From positions 1,798,001-1,862,000 of the forward strand of contig NZ_CP054585.1 in NCBI RefSeq assembly GCF_003721435.2: a stretch of 64,000 nucleotides of DNA. Reading direction: 5' to 3'. Shown here one piece after another: positions 16,602 to 26,873 of this stretch. The DNA comes from Halorubrum sp. CBA1229. Its GTDB lineage: Archaea > Halobacteriota > Halobacteria > Halobacteriales > Haloferacaceae. Positions within the stretch are counted from its first letter, which is position 1. Each line of letters opens with the position of its first letter. Made by a program: the position numbers and the translations under genes. The notes beneath the pieces were generated by a model, which searched no databases, was not told where the DNA came from, and was given only the letters and a program-made list of their open reading frames with translations.

Positions 16602-17846
16602 TTACGAGAGCGTCCCGACGCCGATGAGCCGCCAGCGCGCGCCGACGCGCCGGTTGATCGCGATCTGCGCGCCCTCCTCGGCGCAGACGGGCCGCTTGAG
16701 GCTCACCTCGCACTCGCCGTCGCGCGCGCTCGTCACCGCGCCGACCGTCGTCGCGGTGCCGACCGTGAGCATCAGCGGCTCGCCCGTGCTGATCTCCTCG
16801 ATGTCGCTCTCGCCGCTCTCGTCGTCCTCCTTGCCGACGACGCGGTCGAGGAGGTCGACCTGCATCTCGAACTCGTTGCGGGTCGGCGGGAGCGTGCCCG
16901 GCTCGCCGGCGACCTGGCCGGCGAGCGCGTCGCCCTTCGTCAGGCTCGGGTCGAGCCCCGTCCCGACGCCGAGGAGGCCCCCCGGTCGGGCGCTCTCGAC
17001 GTCGTTGTTGCCGGCCTGCAGCGAGCGGACGGTCGTCTCGAGGGGCCGCCACTCCGTCTGGCCCTCCTCGTCGACCTCGCGGCCGGGGCGGATCTCCAGC
17101 CCGTCGCCGACGGAGAGCTCGCCGCTGACGAGCGAGCCGCCGACGACGCCGCCCTTGAGGTCCGCGGCGGTCGCGCCCGGCCGGTTGATGTCGAACGAGC
17201 GCGCCGCGTACATCCGTGCGTTCTCGCCGGGGTCGCGGTCGGGAGTCGGGATCTCCGTCTCGATCGCGTCGATGAGCAGGTCGAGGTTGACCTCCTGCTG
17301 GGCCGACACGGGGACGATCGGCGCGTCCTCCGCCACGGTGCCCTCGACGAACTCCTGGATCTGTTGATAGTTGTCGACCGCGCGGTCCCGGTCGACGAGG
17401 TCGACCTTGTTCTGCGCGATGACGACGTTCTCGATCCCGATCAGGTCGAGCGCCATCAGGTGCTCCTCCGTCTGCGCCTGCGGGACGTCCTCGGTCGCGC
17501 TCACGACCAGCACGGCGCCGTCCATGATCGAGGCGCCCGAGAGCATCGTCGCCATCAGCGTCTCGTGGCCCGGGGCGTCGACGAACGAGACCGTCCGGAG
17601 CGGCTCGCTCTCGGAGCCGTCCTCGCACTCCTCGTCGACGGTGTAACACTCGGGCGCGTCGACGCCCGGACAGCGCCGGAACGTCGCGTCCGCGTACCCC
17701 AGCCGGATCGAGATGCCGCGTTTCATTTCCTCGCTGTGCTGGTCGGTCCACGAGCCGGACAACGCCTGCACGAGCGTCGTCTTCCCGTGGTCGACGTGAC
17801 CGACGAGACCGATGTTCACCTCCGGTTGTGTGTTGGCTTCAGTCAC
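16602..17846 (-). CDS. eif2g: translation initiation factor aIF2 subunit gamma
   Basis: 414-aa GTPase that delivers initiator Met-tRNA to the small ribosomal subunit. The G1 motif GHVDHGKT (from about 16), the DAPGHE G3 motif and the NKVDLV G4 motif are present. Cysteines around [12 protein letters not shown] and DEECED fit the aIF2-gamma zinc knuckle. The frame is open for 49 more codons upstream, but the start is placed at a GTG because a GGAGGT Shine-Dalgarno lies 5-6 nt before it and the upstream sequence is not conserved-looking. A CTTTATCA box lies at about 17896-17904. Confidence 0.95.
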   Translation of the reverse strand: MTEANTQPEVNIGLVGHVDHGKTTLVQALSGSWTDQHSEEMKRGISIRLGYADATFRRCPGVDAPECYTVDEECEDGSESEPLRTVSFVDAPGHETLMATMLSGASIMDGAVLVVSATEDVPQAQTEEHLMALDLIGIENVVIAQNKVDLVDRDRAVDNYQQIQEFVEGTVAEDAPIVPVSAQQEVNLDLLIDAIETEIPTPDRDPGENARMYAARSFDINRPGATAADLKGGVVGGSLVSGELSVGDGLEIRPGREVDEEGQTEWRPLETTVRSLQAGNNDVESARPGGLLGVGTGLDPSLTKGDALAGQVAGEPGTLPPTRNEFEMQVDLLDRVVGKEDDESGESDIEEISTGEPLMLTVGTATTVGAVTSARDGECEVSLKRPVCAEEGAQIAINRRVGARWRLIGVGTLS

Positions 17847-17992
17847 TGTTGGACCTCCTAACGGAGCAGTCTTACCGGAAATTCGCTCCGTGCGAGTGAT
17901 AAAGTTGCTGTTATAGTGGCGGCAGGGAGTTCTCGCGGAACGTCCGAGCGCGACGACCCGAGACGGACACCCGAGCGCGACGGCGACGACCA

Positions 17993-18347
17993 CTTATAAA
18001 TCAGCGTGCGGTGCGGTGGCGCGTGCCTGCGAGGCCGCCTCGCGGCCGAGCCGCGAGGGACCGCAGGTCCCTCTGGAAGCCGGCGCTACGCGCCGGCGAC
18101 AGCACGCGCGAGGGAGTCGGCCACTCGGAGCGAAGCGAAGAGTGGCCGACGAGGCTGGGGAGGTGTGAGGTGCGGTCGCTGTGGGGATGGGACTCAAAGG
18201 GGCGGCCGCGAGGACGAAGGCGCGGGAAGCACGGACCGCAGGGAGCGAGCACCGCGAGCGACTGAGGACCGCAGCGACCGCACCGAGTCCTCGCGGCCGG
18301 GGCTTTGGAGGTGTTCACCACCGGCCCGCAGTCATCCGTTTATAAAC
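17993..18347 (+). repeat. dispersed structured element, copy 1 (candidate RNA)
   Basis: About 350 bp with no protein gene, bounded by TTATAAA-type sequences (17994-18000 and 18339-18346). The same element recurs inverted at 24632-24956. Conserved blocks include GACGAGGCTGGGGAGG, TGGGACTCAAAGGGGC and GGGGCTTTGGAG. Paired regions seen here: 18019-18026 with 18102-18109; 18055-18062 with 18066-18073; 18079-18086 with 18090-18097; 18116-18126 with 18140-18150; and a long-range stem 18203-18215 with 18287-18299. The arms of the last two differ completely from copy 2 but still pair. It may be a transcribed RNA or a non-autonomous mobile element. Confidence 0.8.
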
Positions 18348-18412
18348 AAACGTCGTCAGCTCCGTATTCGTCCGACGCCGATTTACGCCTCACGCGCGAA
18401 TCCGGGCACATA

Positions 18413-18892
18413 ATGGGATACGCGTGCCCCGTCTGCGAGACCCCGCAGCGCGACGGCGAACACCTCGCGCACCACCTCGCGTTCACGGCGATGCTCCACG
18501 GCGACGACCACGAGGCGTGGCTCGACGAGCGCGTCCCCGACTGGAGCGACCGCGACCCCGACGGCCTCGCGGCCGAGGTGACCCCGCACGCCGACGACGC
18601 CGAGTACCACGAGGTGTTCGAGGACACCGTCGACCGCGGGCGCCCCGACGTCGACCTCGGCGACCACGACCACGCGGGACACAGTCACGGCGCTCCCGAC
18701 GTTCCCGGGGCGCGAGGCGGCGTCGACGAGTCGGGCGCGACCGACCCGGAGACCGAGGCCGCGCTGCGCGAGGCCCGAGAGCTGACGCGGAAGATGTTCG
18801 AGGAGGACGAGGACAGCGAGAGCGACGATGCGGGGGACGCCGCCGGCAACGCTGCCGACGACGCCGACGACGCCGCCGACCCGTCCGCGTAA
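18413..18892 (+). CDS. DUF5810-like zinc/histidine-rich protein
   Basis: 159-aa acidic protein. It starts MGYACPVCETPQRDGEHLAHHLAF, a CxxC followed by closely spaced histidines like a C2H2 zinc finger. LGDHDHAGHSHGA near the middle could bind further metal. The tail is almost entirely Asp, Ala and Glu. It resembles the haloarchaeal DUF5810 family, which is usually paired with a DUF5809 gene, as here (37 bp gap). The function is unknown. An ATTTACGC element about 30 nt before the ATG at 18413 fixes the start. Confidence 0.65.
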   Translation: MGYACPVCETPQRDGEHLAHHLAFTAMLHGDDHEAWLDERVPDWSDRDPDGLAAEVTPHADDAEYHEVFEDTVDRGRPDVDLGDHDHAGHSHGAPDVPGARGGVDESGATDPETEAALREARELTRKMFEEDEDSESDDAGDAAGNAADDADDAADPSA

Positions 18893-18928
18893 CGGAACGC
18901 CCTTTTCAGTCGGCGCCGAACGCGACGT

Positions 18929-19366
18929 ATGCACACCAGAGGGACGTTCGCTCCCGAGACCCGCGCCGACGCGCTCGAACGCTACGAGGAGGTCGGCCCG
19001 GTCGCGCAGGTCGTCGTCCGCGAGGCGACGAAGGCGATGGAGTTCGGCGCCGACGAGTACGACGACCGGGTCACCCCGGAGGTGATCCGGACCGCCCGCG
19101 ACGCCACCTTCGCCGAGCTGCTCGCAGTTCACGTCGGCGACGAGAGCGAGTTCGACGCGTGGCTCGCCGACAGCGAGTTCGACGCGGACGACGTCGTCCG
19201 GATCGGCTCCGACAACGTCGACAACCTCGTCTGGCACCCGATCCCCTTCGCCGACACCGTGGTCGCGGCGACGTTCCAGGACGAGCCCGACGCGGCCGCG
19301 AGTACCCTCCGCCGGAACGCGTTCGGGCGCGTCTACCGCGAGGAGTTCTACGAGTCCGGGCGGTAG
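18929..19366 (+). CDS. DUF5809-like protein
   Basis: 145-aa soluble protein beginning MHTRGTFAPETRADALERYEEVGPVAQVVVREATKAM, with mixed alpha/beta character and DNVDNLVWHPIPFADTVVAATFQDEP towards the C-terminus. It matches the haloarchaeal DUF5809 family from memory and follows its usual partner DUF5810. No catalytic motif is visible. The pairing suggests a shared, still unknown task. It converges with icd across a hairpin-rich gap. Confidence 0.6.
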   Translation: MHTRGTFAPETRADALERYEEVGPVAQVVVREATKAMEFGADEYDDRVTPEVIRTARDATFAELLAVHVGDESEFDAWLADSEFDADDVVRIGSDNVDNLVWHPIPFADTVVAATFQDEPDAAASTLRRNAFGRVYREEFYESGR

Positions 19367-19451
19367 CTCGCTCGGCGCTACTCTTCCCGGCGCTGTCGCT
19401 CGGTGTCGGAGGAGAGCGCAATAAAAGAGGAGTCGAAGCCGAGAACGACGC

Positions 19452-19563
19452 TTACGCGAGCTTTTCGATGTCTCCGGCGTCAGCCGGAGGCCAGAGAAGC
19501 TGTCTACGACAGCTTCTCGATGTTCCCGGAAATCGAAGATTTTCGGGCGCTCGAAAAGCTCGC

Positions 19564-19580
<17 letters not shown>
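19452..19580 (-). repeat. hairpin array with reiterated icd 3' end
   Basis: The end of icd is followed by two degenerate repeats of its own terminal codons. On the minus strand, ATCGAAAAGCT plus stop ends icd (stop 19564-19566). A near copy ends in frame at 19504-19506 (NIEKLS then stop), and another ends out of frame at 19452-19454 (DIEKLA then stop). Hairpins alternate with these: a perfect 30-bp palindrome over the icd stop (19551-19580), 19525-19534 with 19538-19547 (one mismatch), 19494-19504 with 19508-19518, and 19472-19478 with 19483-19489. It may act as a bidirectional terminator between icd and the convergent DUF5809 gene. Confidence 0.7.
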
Positions 19581-20826
<1,246 letters not shown>

Positions 20827-20913
20827 GAACGTTCGTGGATTCTGGTGGTGGCTTAAAGTGCCTGCCGCTTTCGGCGTGAGCGCCGCTCTCGCAGGCTTTG
20901 CCGGTTCCGGCTC

Positions 20914-21864
20914 TCAGACCGGTTCGACGTCGACGTCGAACATCGACCGCCACCGGTAGCGCCGGCCGCCCCAGACGAACGTCCGTCGTGCGAGTGCGTA
21001 CGCGAGGAAGACCGGCGAGACGATCACCGACGGGGCGGCGAGGAGGAACGTCGCCCGCCGGACCCCGAACAGCGCGTACGTCGCCCCCGAGAGCGCCGTG
21101 ACGAACGCCGCTCCCGCGACCGGCGCGAGCAGGCACAGCGACGCGAGGGCGATCGAGAGCGCGACGTTGAACGCGGTCGCCAGCGGCGCGTGGCGGCGAG
21201 TGATCTGCAGGAACCGGACGAACCGCTCCAGCGACTCCCGCGCCGACCCGCCCGCGGCGACGGTCCGGGTGCGGTCGGCGGCGCTCACGTCGAGGTGCTC
21301 GGCCAGGGTCCCGTCGTCGCTGACGGTGCGGCGGAGGTCGGCGAGGAAGGCGTCCTCGTCGAGGTCGTCGCGCTCGAAGACGACCGCGCCGCCCCACGCG
21401 ATCCCGCCCCGGGAGACCGCGAGCGTCCCGCCGATGACGTACGCCGGCTCGAAGAACCGCCCGAGCGGGTCCGCCCCGACGAACACGGGGACCTCCGTGG
21501 TCGGCCCCTGTCGCTCGTAGTCGGCGTTGAGGGTCGCGAGCCACTCCGGCGGATGCCTGAAGTCGTCGTCGGTCCAGACGATCCGGTCGCGTTCCGCCGC
21601 CGCCATGCCCGCGGCGATCGCGTTCGCCTTCCCGGAACAGCCATCGGGCTCGCCCGCGAGGACGACGCGGACCCCGTCGCCCTCCCCCTCGGCGCCGCTC
21701 TCACCGTCCCGGCGCTCGGCCACCGGGTCGTCGCCGGTGTCGCAGATCACCAACAACTCGTCGTCCTCGCCGAGCTGGGCGGCCACCTCCGAACACGCCT
21801 CGGTCCAGCGCACCGTCGGGAGGAGCACCGACGTCGGCGGGCGGGATCGCTCGCTCTCCGTCAC
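20914..21864 (-). CDS. membrane-anchored family 2 glycosyltransferase
   Basis: 316-aa protein with a GT-A fold start (TSVLLPTVRW), a PDGCSGKANAIAAGM segment and an acidic metal-site cluster WTDDDF at about 103-108. GGTLAVSRGGIAWGGAV and FLQITRR resemble the acceptor-site and QxxRW regions of ceramide-glucosyltransferase-like enzymes. Two to three hydrophobic segments close the protein (about 236-256, 262-300). It therefore probably transfers a sugar to a lipid at the inner face of the membrane. Donor and acceptor are unknown. The next upstream gene, 80 bp away on the same strand, encodes an HTTM protein. Confidence 0.8.
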   Translation of the reverse strand: MTESERSRPPTSVLLPTVRWTEACSEVAAQLGEDDELLVICDTGDDPVAERRDGESGAEGEGDGVRVVLAGEPDGCSGKANAIAAGMAAAERDRIVWTDDDFRHPPEWLATLNADYERQGPTTEVPVFVGADPLGRFFEPAYVIGGTLAVSRGGIAWGGAVVFERDDLDEDAFLADLRRTVSDDGTLAEHLDVSAADRTRTVAAGGSARESLERFVRFLQITRRHAPLATAFNVALSIALASLCLLAPVAGAAFVTALSGATYALFGVRRATFLLAAPSVIVSPVFLAYALARRTFVWGGRRYRWRSMFDVDVEPV

Positions 21865-21944
21865 GTCGATCGGTTCGGGAGGCGGACTGATAAGTGGTCA
21901 GTCGCCCGCGACTCACCTCGGTCGACACTCCCCCGTCCCGAGCC

Positions 21945-23528
21945 TCACCCCGGCCGACACTCCCGCGTTCCGAGTTCGTTGACTCGGGCCTCTCCGCCGT
22001 CGGTCACGTCGACCTCGACCATCGAGACGGTCACCGACGCGACCGGGTCGCCGCCGCCCCCCGCAGAGCGGTCGCAGAGGTGCGCGAGAAGCGGGTCGAC
22101 GCGGCTCGGCGCCCCGTCGTCCGCCAACAGAGTGAGGTACTTCCGCCAGCGGGCGGTGGGGTACGCCCGCGCGTCCGACGGCGGCCGGTCGGCCGCGACG
22201 GGGTCGCCGTGCAGCGCGTCGAACGCGTCGCCGTCGGCGGTCGTCGCCGTCGCGAGCAGGAGCGCGTCCGTCGAGCTCGGGTCGGGCGCGAACATGTCCC
22301 AGCCGTGCTCGGCCGGGTCCGCCGTCGCCGCGACGGGCTCGGGCGCGTCGACGAGCCCGGCGGCCATCCCGTTCCACGCCAGCACCGACGCGAGCAGGAC
22401 GACGGCGACGAGGGCGACGGCGCGCTCGCGGGTCGCCCGGTCCGCCCGATCCGTCCGGTCTGTCCGGTCTGCCCGGTCCGCGAGGTGCGGCCCGCCGGGG
22501 ACCGACGCCGCCGCCCGCCGGAGCCGCCCGCTCGCCGAGCCGACGCCCTCCTCGACGCGGTCCCAGACGAACGACGGGAAAAAGGGGAGGAGGGCGGTCG
22601 CCGATATCAGCGGGAAGACGCCGAGCTGGAGCGTGAGCGTCATCGAGAGGTGCGCGGCGACGAGGCTCCCCGCGAGCGCCGCCCGGACGCGCCCGGCGGA
22701 TACGACGAGCAGCGGCGACGCGACGAGCAGCGCGAGCCAGCCGTAGGTGGCGGCCGCGTACAGCGCCGGCGCCTCGGGGAGGAGTCCGCCGACCGGCCCG
22801 TGGAGGTACGTGAGCCGGAACACCTGTTCGACCGCTTCGCCGCGCGGCCAGGCCGTCCCCCGGAGCTTCTCGATCCCGTTCGCGACGTAGACCGCGACCA
22901 CGACGGCCAACGGGAGCGCCGAGGCGGGCCCGACGAAGCGGTCGCTTCCCTGCTCTTGGCGGCCGGTCGTCCCGACTAGCGAAGCCCGGCGCCGGACGGC
23001 GTCGACCGACCACCGCGCGCCGAGCGGACAGAACAGCCCGGCCCCGAGCAGCTGCCAGAGCAGCTTGTCGCCCGCGTTGAGCACGAACGGGTTTCGCGCC
23101 TGCAGCGACGCGAGCAGGACCAGCGAGACCGCGGTCGCGAGCCGGGTCCGGTGGCCGACCGCGAGCGCGACGGCGGCGACCGCGGCGACGAGGAACAGCA
23201 GCGCGACGGGCCACGCCGCCCCCGAGAGCGCGTGCAGCGAGAGGCGAGCGGCGAGGGGGTACGTCTCGGCGAGCGCCGAGCGCGGGAACACCCCAGCGTC
23301 GGTATAAAAGGCCGTCAGGTTCCGGGCGCGCAGCCCGAGGTCGACGAGGAGCACGACCCCGAGCGCGACCCGGAACGCCGCCAGGGCGCGGCGGTCGATC
23401 CCGACGCGCGCCCCGACCGCGTTTCGGAGGCGGCGGCGGAGCGAGGGCCGCCCCGCGGGCTCCTCGTCGGTGCGCGGTTCGGGGTCCTCGGCGGGGGCGT
23501 CGGCTGTGCGTCCTCGGTGGTCGTCCAC
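21945..23528 (-). CDS. HTTM-domain membrane protein
   Basis: 527-aa polytopic protein. The segment RIDRRALAAFRVALGVVLL and the following DLGLRARNLTAFYTDAGVFP are the N-terminal signature of the HTTM domain, related to the membrane part of vitamin-K-dependent gamma-carboxylase. About nine hydrophobic segments are seen up to residue 390. The last 130 residues are soluble and possibly extracellular. The role in archaea is unknown. A short Thr-Asp-Arg-rich repeat (ADRTDRTDRADRA) lies in a loop near residue 365. Confidence 0.8.
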   Translation of the reverse strand: MDDHRGRTADAPAEDPEPRTDEEPAGRPSLRRRLRNAVGARVGIDRRALAAFRVALGVVLLVDLGLRARNLTAFYTDAGVFPRSALAETYPLAARLSLHALSGAAWPVALLFLVAAVAAVALAVGHRTRLATAVSLVLLASLQARNPFVLNAGDKLLWQLLGAGLFCPLGARWSVDAVRRRASLVGTTGRQEQGSDRFVGPASALPLAVVVAVYVANGIEKLRGTAWPRGEAVEQVFRLTYLHGPVGGLLPEAPALYAAATYGWLALLVASPLLVVSAGRVRAALAGSLVAAHLSMTLTLQLGVFPLISATALLPFFPSFVWDRVEEGVGSASGRLRRAAASVPGGPHLADRADRTDRTDRADRATRERAVALVAVVLLASVLAWNGMAAGLVDAPEPVAATADPAEHGWDMFAPDPSSTDALLLATATTADGDAFDALHGDPVAADRPPSDARAYPTARWRKYLTLLADDGAPSRVDPLLAHLCDRSAGGGGDPVASVTVSMVEVDVTDGGEARVNELGTRECRPG

Positions 23529-23670
23529 GACAGTGGCGACTCCCCGAGCGGCGGGAATAGTTCTTGCGGCGGCGGACCGGCTGCGGCCGACCGCGAGAGC
23601 CCCCCACCCGCTCGGCGGTATCGCCCGCCGCTTCCCGGGCGCTTATGCGGACGCCGCGGCACCCTCGCGT

Positions 23671-24609
23671 ATGTCACAGCGACCCTCGATGCGCGTCGTC
23701 GTCCACGGCGGCGCCGGCGGCGCGCCGGACGACCCGGCGCCGAGACAGGAGACGCTCGACGCGGCGGCCGAGCGCGGCGCGGACGCCGGAACTCCCCTCG
23801 ACGCCGTCGAGGCGGCGCTCGCGCCCCTCGAGTCGAGTCCCCGGTTCAACGCCGGCGTCGGCGGCGCGGTCCAGTCCGACGGCGTCGTCCGCACCGACGC
23901 CGGCGTGATGACCTCGGACCGGGAGATCGGCGCGGCCTGCTCGATGCCGGGCGTGAAGCACGCGGCGAGCGTCGCCCGCGTCGTCCACTCGGAGACGCCC
24001 CACGTCTTCGTTTCGGGCGAGCATGCGGTCGACCTCGCCGCCGACTTCGATGTCGAGACGGGCGTCGACCTGCTCACCGACGAGACGCGCGCCCGATACG
24101 AGGACGAGGACCCGCCGCGGGGCGGCCCGCGCGAGCACCTCGACTGGCTCGCGACGCGGTTCGGATCGGGCTCGGATCAGGCCGGCAGTGGGTTAGAGAA
24201 CGGCTCTCAGGGGGAGAGCGATTCGGGTCGCGCGCCCGACCACGACACGGTCGGTGCCGTGGCCTCGGACGGCGAGCGGTTCGCGGCGGCGACCTCCACG
24301 GGTGGCCGGTCGTTCGCCCTCGCGGGCCGGGTCGGCGACGTGCCGCAGGTCGGCTCGGGATTCTTCTGCACCGAGGCCGGCGGCGCGAGCGCGACGGGGG
24401 CCGGCGAGGACATCGCGCGCGTCACGCTCTCGCGGCGGGCCGTGGAGCATCTCGACGACGGGATCGGCGCGCAGGCGGCGGCCGACCGGGCGATCGAGGA
24501 GTTCGAGGAGATTACGGGCTCCGGAGCCGGCGTGATCGTCCTCGGGGAGGAGGGGGCCGGGAGCGCGTTCAACACGGACGGGATGCAGACGAGTATCGCT
24601 TATAAATAG
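23671..24609 (+). CDS. isoaspartyl peptidase / L-asparaginase family Ntn hydrolase
   Basis: 312-aa Ntn hydrolase precursor. Such proteins cleave themselves before a threonine that becomes the nucleophile; here this is Thr193 in HDTVGAVASDG, and TSTGG and GSGFFCTEAGG complete the substrate site. The family hydrolyses isoaspartyl dipeptides or asparagine. The start ATG 23671 follows a GCGCTTATG promoter-like element. The 25 residues before the cleavage site are a variable Gly/Ser/Asp linker. The stop codon lies inside a TTATAAATAG sequence directly beside the second dispersed element. Confidence 0.88.
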   Translation: MSQRPSMRVVVHGGAGGAPDDPAPRQETLDAAAERGADAGTPLDAVEAALAPLESSPRFNAGVGGAVQSDGVVRTDAGVMTSDREIGAACSMPGVKHAASVARVVHSETPHVFVSGEHAVDLAADFDVETGVDLLTDETRARYEDEDPPRGGPREHLDWLATRFGSGSDQAGSGLENGSQGESDSGRAPDHDTVGAVASDGERFAAATSTGGRSFALAGRVGDVPQVGSGFFCTEAGGASATGAGEDIARVTLSRRAVEHLDDGIGAQAAADRAIEEFEEITGSGAGVIVLGEEGAGSAFNTDGMQTSIAYK

Positions 24610-24631
24610 TCGCTGATGGGGCGGGCGATAT

Positions 24632-24956
24632 TTTATAAATAAACTACTTCGCGGTGAACATCTCCAAAGCCCCAGCAGCGCTCGGCTCCCACAGCTCGCT
24701 GCGCTCCTCAGTCGCTCGTTTCACTCGCTCCCTGCGGTGCTTACGTCGCTGGGGTTCGCCGAGCGCTGCTGCCCCTTTGAGTCCCACCCCGCACCGCAAC
24801 CGCACAGCCTCACGCCTCCCCAGCCTCGTCGGACCGGCGCGGCCGCGCCGGTCCGACTCCCTCGCACGCGCTCCTCGCGGCCGCCTTCGGCGGCCCCTCG
24901 GAGGCGCGCGCCGACCGTGAAACTCGGTTGAGCGTCGTCGATCATTTATAAATAAA
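24632..24956 (-). repeat. dispersed structured element, copy 2 (candidate RNA)
   Basis: Inverted second copy of the element at 17993-18347. Both ends carry the identical 12-mer TTTATAAATAAA in the same orientation (24632-24643 and 24945-24956), which could be a target duplication or conserved ends. Pairings at positions equivalent to copy 1 but with other sequences: the long-range stem 24673-24686 with 24758-24771 (14 bp, perfect), the hairpin 24828-24857 (a perfect 30-bp palindrome), and 24879-24885 with 24889-24895. The closing stem 24904-24911 with 24864-24871 has one G-U pair. It lies between the asparaginase-like gene and cofD and holds no protein gene. Confidence 0.8.
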
Positions 24957-25032
24957 ATCCGCGGATCGGTCCCAATTCACCTCGTCGCCCGCGGAGGCGA
25001 GGATACAAATCCGCCGGCCGCCTTGCCCGCGT

Positions 25033-26064
25033 ATGGTCACGTTCCTCGCCGGCGGCACGGGGACGCCGAAGCTCCTCGACGGGGCGACCCGCGTCTGGGA
25101 CCCCGCCGAGGTCGCGGTCGTCGCCAACACGGGCGACGACGTCGAGCTCGGCGGCCACCTCGTCTGCCCCGACGTCGACACCGTGCTGTTCGCCGGCGGC
25201 GGCGTCCTCGACCGCGAGACGTGGTGGGGGATCGCCGACGACACCACCGAGACCCACGCGGAGCTGCGCCGGCTCGCGGACGAGGTCGGGATCGGGACGC
25301 AGCCGCGGTACCTCGACGCCGAGGCGCAGACGGCGGGCCGCGAGATCGCCCGCTGGCGGCGCTTCTCCGGCGTCGGCGAGTTCATGGAGATCGGCGACCG
25401 CGACCGCGCGGTCCACGTCACGCGCACGAGCCTGCTCGACGAGGGCCGCACGCTCACCGAGGCGATCCGAGCGCTCGCCGACGCCTTCGGCCTCGACGTC
25501 GACCTCCTCCCGATGTCCGACGACCCGGTCGCGACGCTGATACACACCGCGGCCGGCGAGACGATCCACTTCCAGGAGTACTGGGTCGCGCGCCGCGGCG
25601 AGCCGCCGGTCGACGACGTGGAGTTCCGCGGTGCGGACGACGCCGAGCCGACCGACGCCGTGCTGGACGCCCTCGCCGACCCGGTCGTTATCGGCCCCTC
25701 AAATCCCGTGACGAGCCTCGGCCCGATGCTCGCGCTCCCCGAGTTCGAGGCGGCGCTGTCGGCGACGCCGGTCGTCGCGGTCTCGCCGTTCGTCGGCGAC
25801 GAGGCCTTCTCCGGCCCGGCGGCCGACCTGATGGCCGGCGTCGGCCGCGACCCCTCGACCGCGGGCGTCGCCGCCGCGTACCCGTTTGCGGACGCGTTCG
25901 TCCTCGATACGGACGATCCGACCGAGCTCTCCGAGCGCCACGTCGAGCGCACCGACACCCGGATCGACGACGCCGACGACGCCGAGCGCGTCGCCCGAGC
26001 CTGCGAGCGCGCGCTGACAGCGGTGTCGGACGCGGCGGCGACCGACGCGGAGGTGGCGGAGTGA
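25033..26064 (+). CDS. cofD: 2-phospho-L-lactate transferase (coenzyme F420 synthesis)
   Basis: 343-aa CofD. It transfers the phosphoenolpyruvyl/lactyl-phospho unit from a GDP carrier to the deazaflavin Fo to make F420-0. [50 protein letters not shown], the central [18 protein letters not shown] and the [12 protein letters not shown] motif are all typical. It is the first gene of a four-gene set joined by 4-bp overlaps. A GATACAAAT element about 22 nt upstream suggests a leaderless start. Haloarchaea make F420, so the assignment fits. Confidence 0.95.
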   Translation: MVTFLAGGTGTPKLLDGATRVWDPAEVAVVANTGDDVELGGHLVCPDVDTVLFAGGGVLDRETWWGIADDTTETHAELRRLADEVGIGTQPRYLDAEAQTAGREIARWRRFSGVGEFMEIGDRDRAVHVTRTSLLDEGRTLTEAIRALADAFGLDVDLLPMSDDPVATLIHTAAGETIHFQEYWVARRGEPPVDDVEFRGADDAEPTDAVLDALADPVVIGPSNPVTSLGPMLALPEFEAALSATPVVAVSPFVGDEAFSGPAADLMAGVGRDPSTAGVAAAYPFADAFVLDTDDPTELSERHVERTDTRIDDADDAERVARACERALTAVSDAAATDAEVAE

Positions 26065-26873
26065 CGGCAACCGACGATGGCGAGTCCCCCTCCCTCGTCG
26101 CCGCCAGCCTCAGCGGCGCGGCCGACGCCGACTGGGCGCGCGCCGCCGCCTCGCACGTCGACGCGGCGGTGCTGGGCGGGATCGCGCTCGACCCTGCGAG
26201 CCGGGCCGCGGCCCGCGATCTCGTCGCGCGCGGGCGCTCGGAGTTCCTCCCTGACGACCCGCTCGCGTGGATCGACCGACAGCTCGCCGCACTCGCCGGC
26301 GCGCCGGTCCGTCCCGGAGTCAACGTCCGGAGCGCGACCGTCGACCCGGTGCGCGAGGCGGCGGCGGTCTGCGCCGAGCACGGCGCCGTCTGCGAGGTCA
26401 ACGCTCACTGCCGACAGCCGGAACTCCGCGCGGTCGGCTGCGGCGAGTCCCTGCTCTCCGACCGCGACCGGCTGGCCGACTACGTCGCCGCCGCGGCCGG
26501 GACCGGTGCGACGACGAGCGTGAAGGTCCGCGCCGAGGTCCCCGACGTCGACCTCGTCGCCGTCGCCGACGCGGTCGCCGACGCGGGGGCGGAGTGGCTC
26601 CACGTCGACGCGATGGACTCGGAGGCCGTCGTCGGCGAACTGATCGCGGATGAGGGAGCCCGCGCCGACCTCACCGTGATCGCCAACAACGGCGTCCGGG
26701 GCCGGCGGACGGTCGCCGAGTACGCCGCGCACGGCGCCGACGCCGTCAGCGTCGGGCGGCCGACCGAGCACCCGGCGGAGCTCGCTCGCGTCGCCGAGGC
26801 GGTTCGCGCGTGGCGCGACGGGGAGCTCTCGATCGGCGAGCCGCCTGAGCGCCGACGGGAGGCGTCGCCGTGA
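26061..26873 (+). CDS. Dus-like TIM-barrel flavoprotein
   Basis: 270-aa protein related to tRNA-dihydrouridine synthases (MJ0144-like group). [20 protein letters not shown] carries the family's Asn and Cys region, [12 protein letters not shown] the FMN-contacting lysine, and [12 protein letters not shown] with [11 protein letters not shown] the phosphate-binding end of the barrel. It starts with GTG, overlapping the cofD stop codon. At 270 residues it lacks the C-terminal helical tRNA-binding domain of true Dus enzymes, so a small-molecule substrate is possible. Its tight coupling to cofD, citG-like and DUF447 genes also favours a coenzyme-related role; this is inference. Confidence 0.7.
   Translation: MTATDDGESPSLVAASLSGAADADWARAAASHVDAAVLGGIALDPASRAAARDLVARGRSEFLPDDPLAWIDRQLAALAGAPVRPGVNVRSATVDPVREAAAVCAEHGAVCEVNAHCRQPELRAVGCGESLLSDRDRLADYVAAAAGTGATTSVKVRAEVPDVDLVAVADAVADAGAEWLHVDAMDSEAVVGELIADEGARADLTVIANNGVRGRRTVAEYAAHGADAVSVGRPTEHPAELARVAEAVRAWRDGELSIGEPPERRREASP

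Noticed and set aside
18001-18413. protein-coding frames across the first dispersed element (for example 18006-18413 and 18011-18265)
   Set aside because: The second copy of the element breaks these frames and conserves pairing rather than codons.
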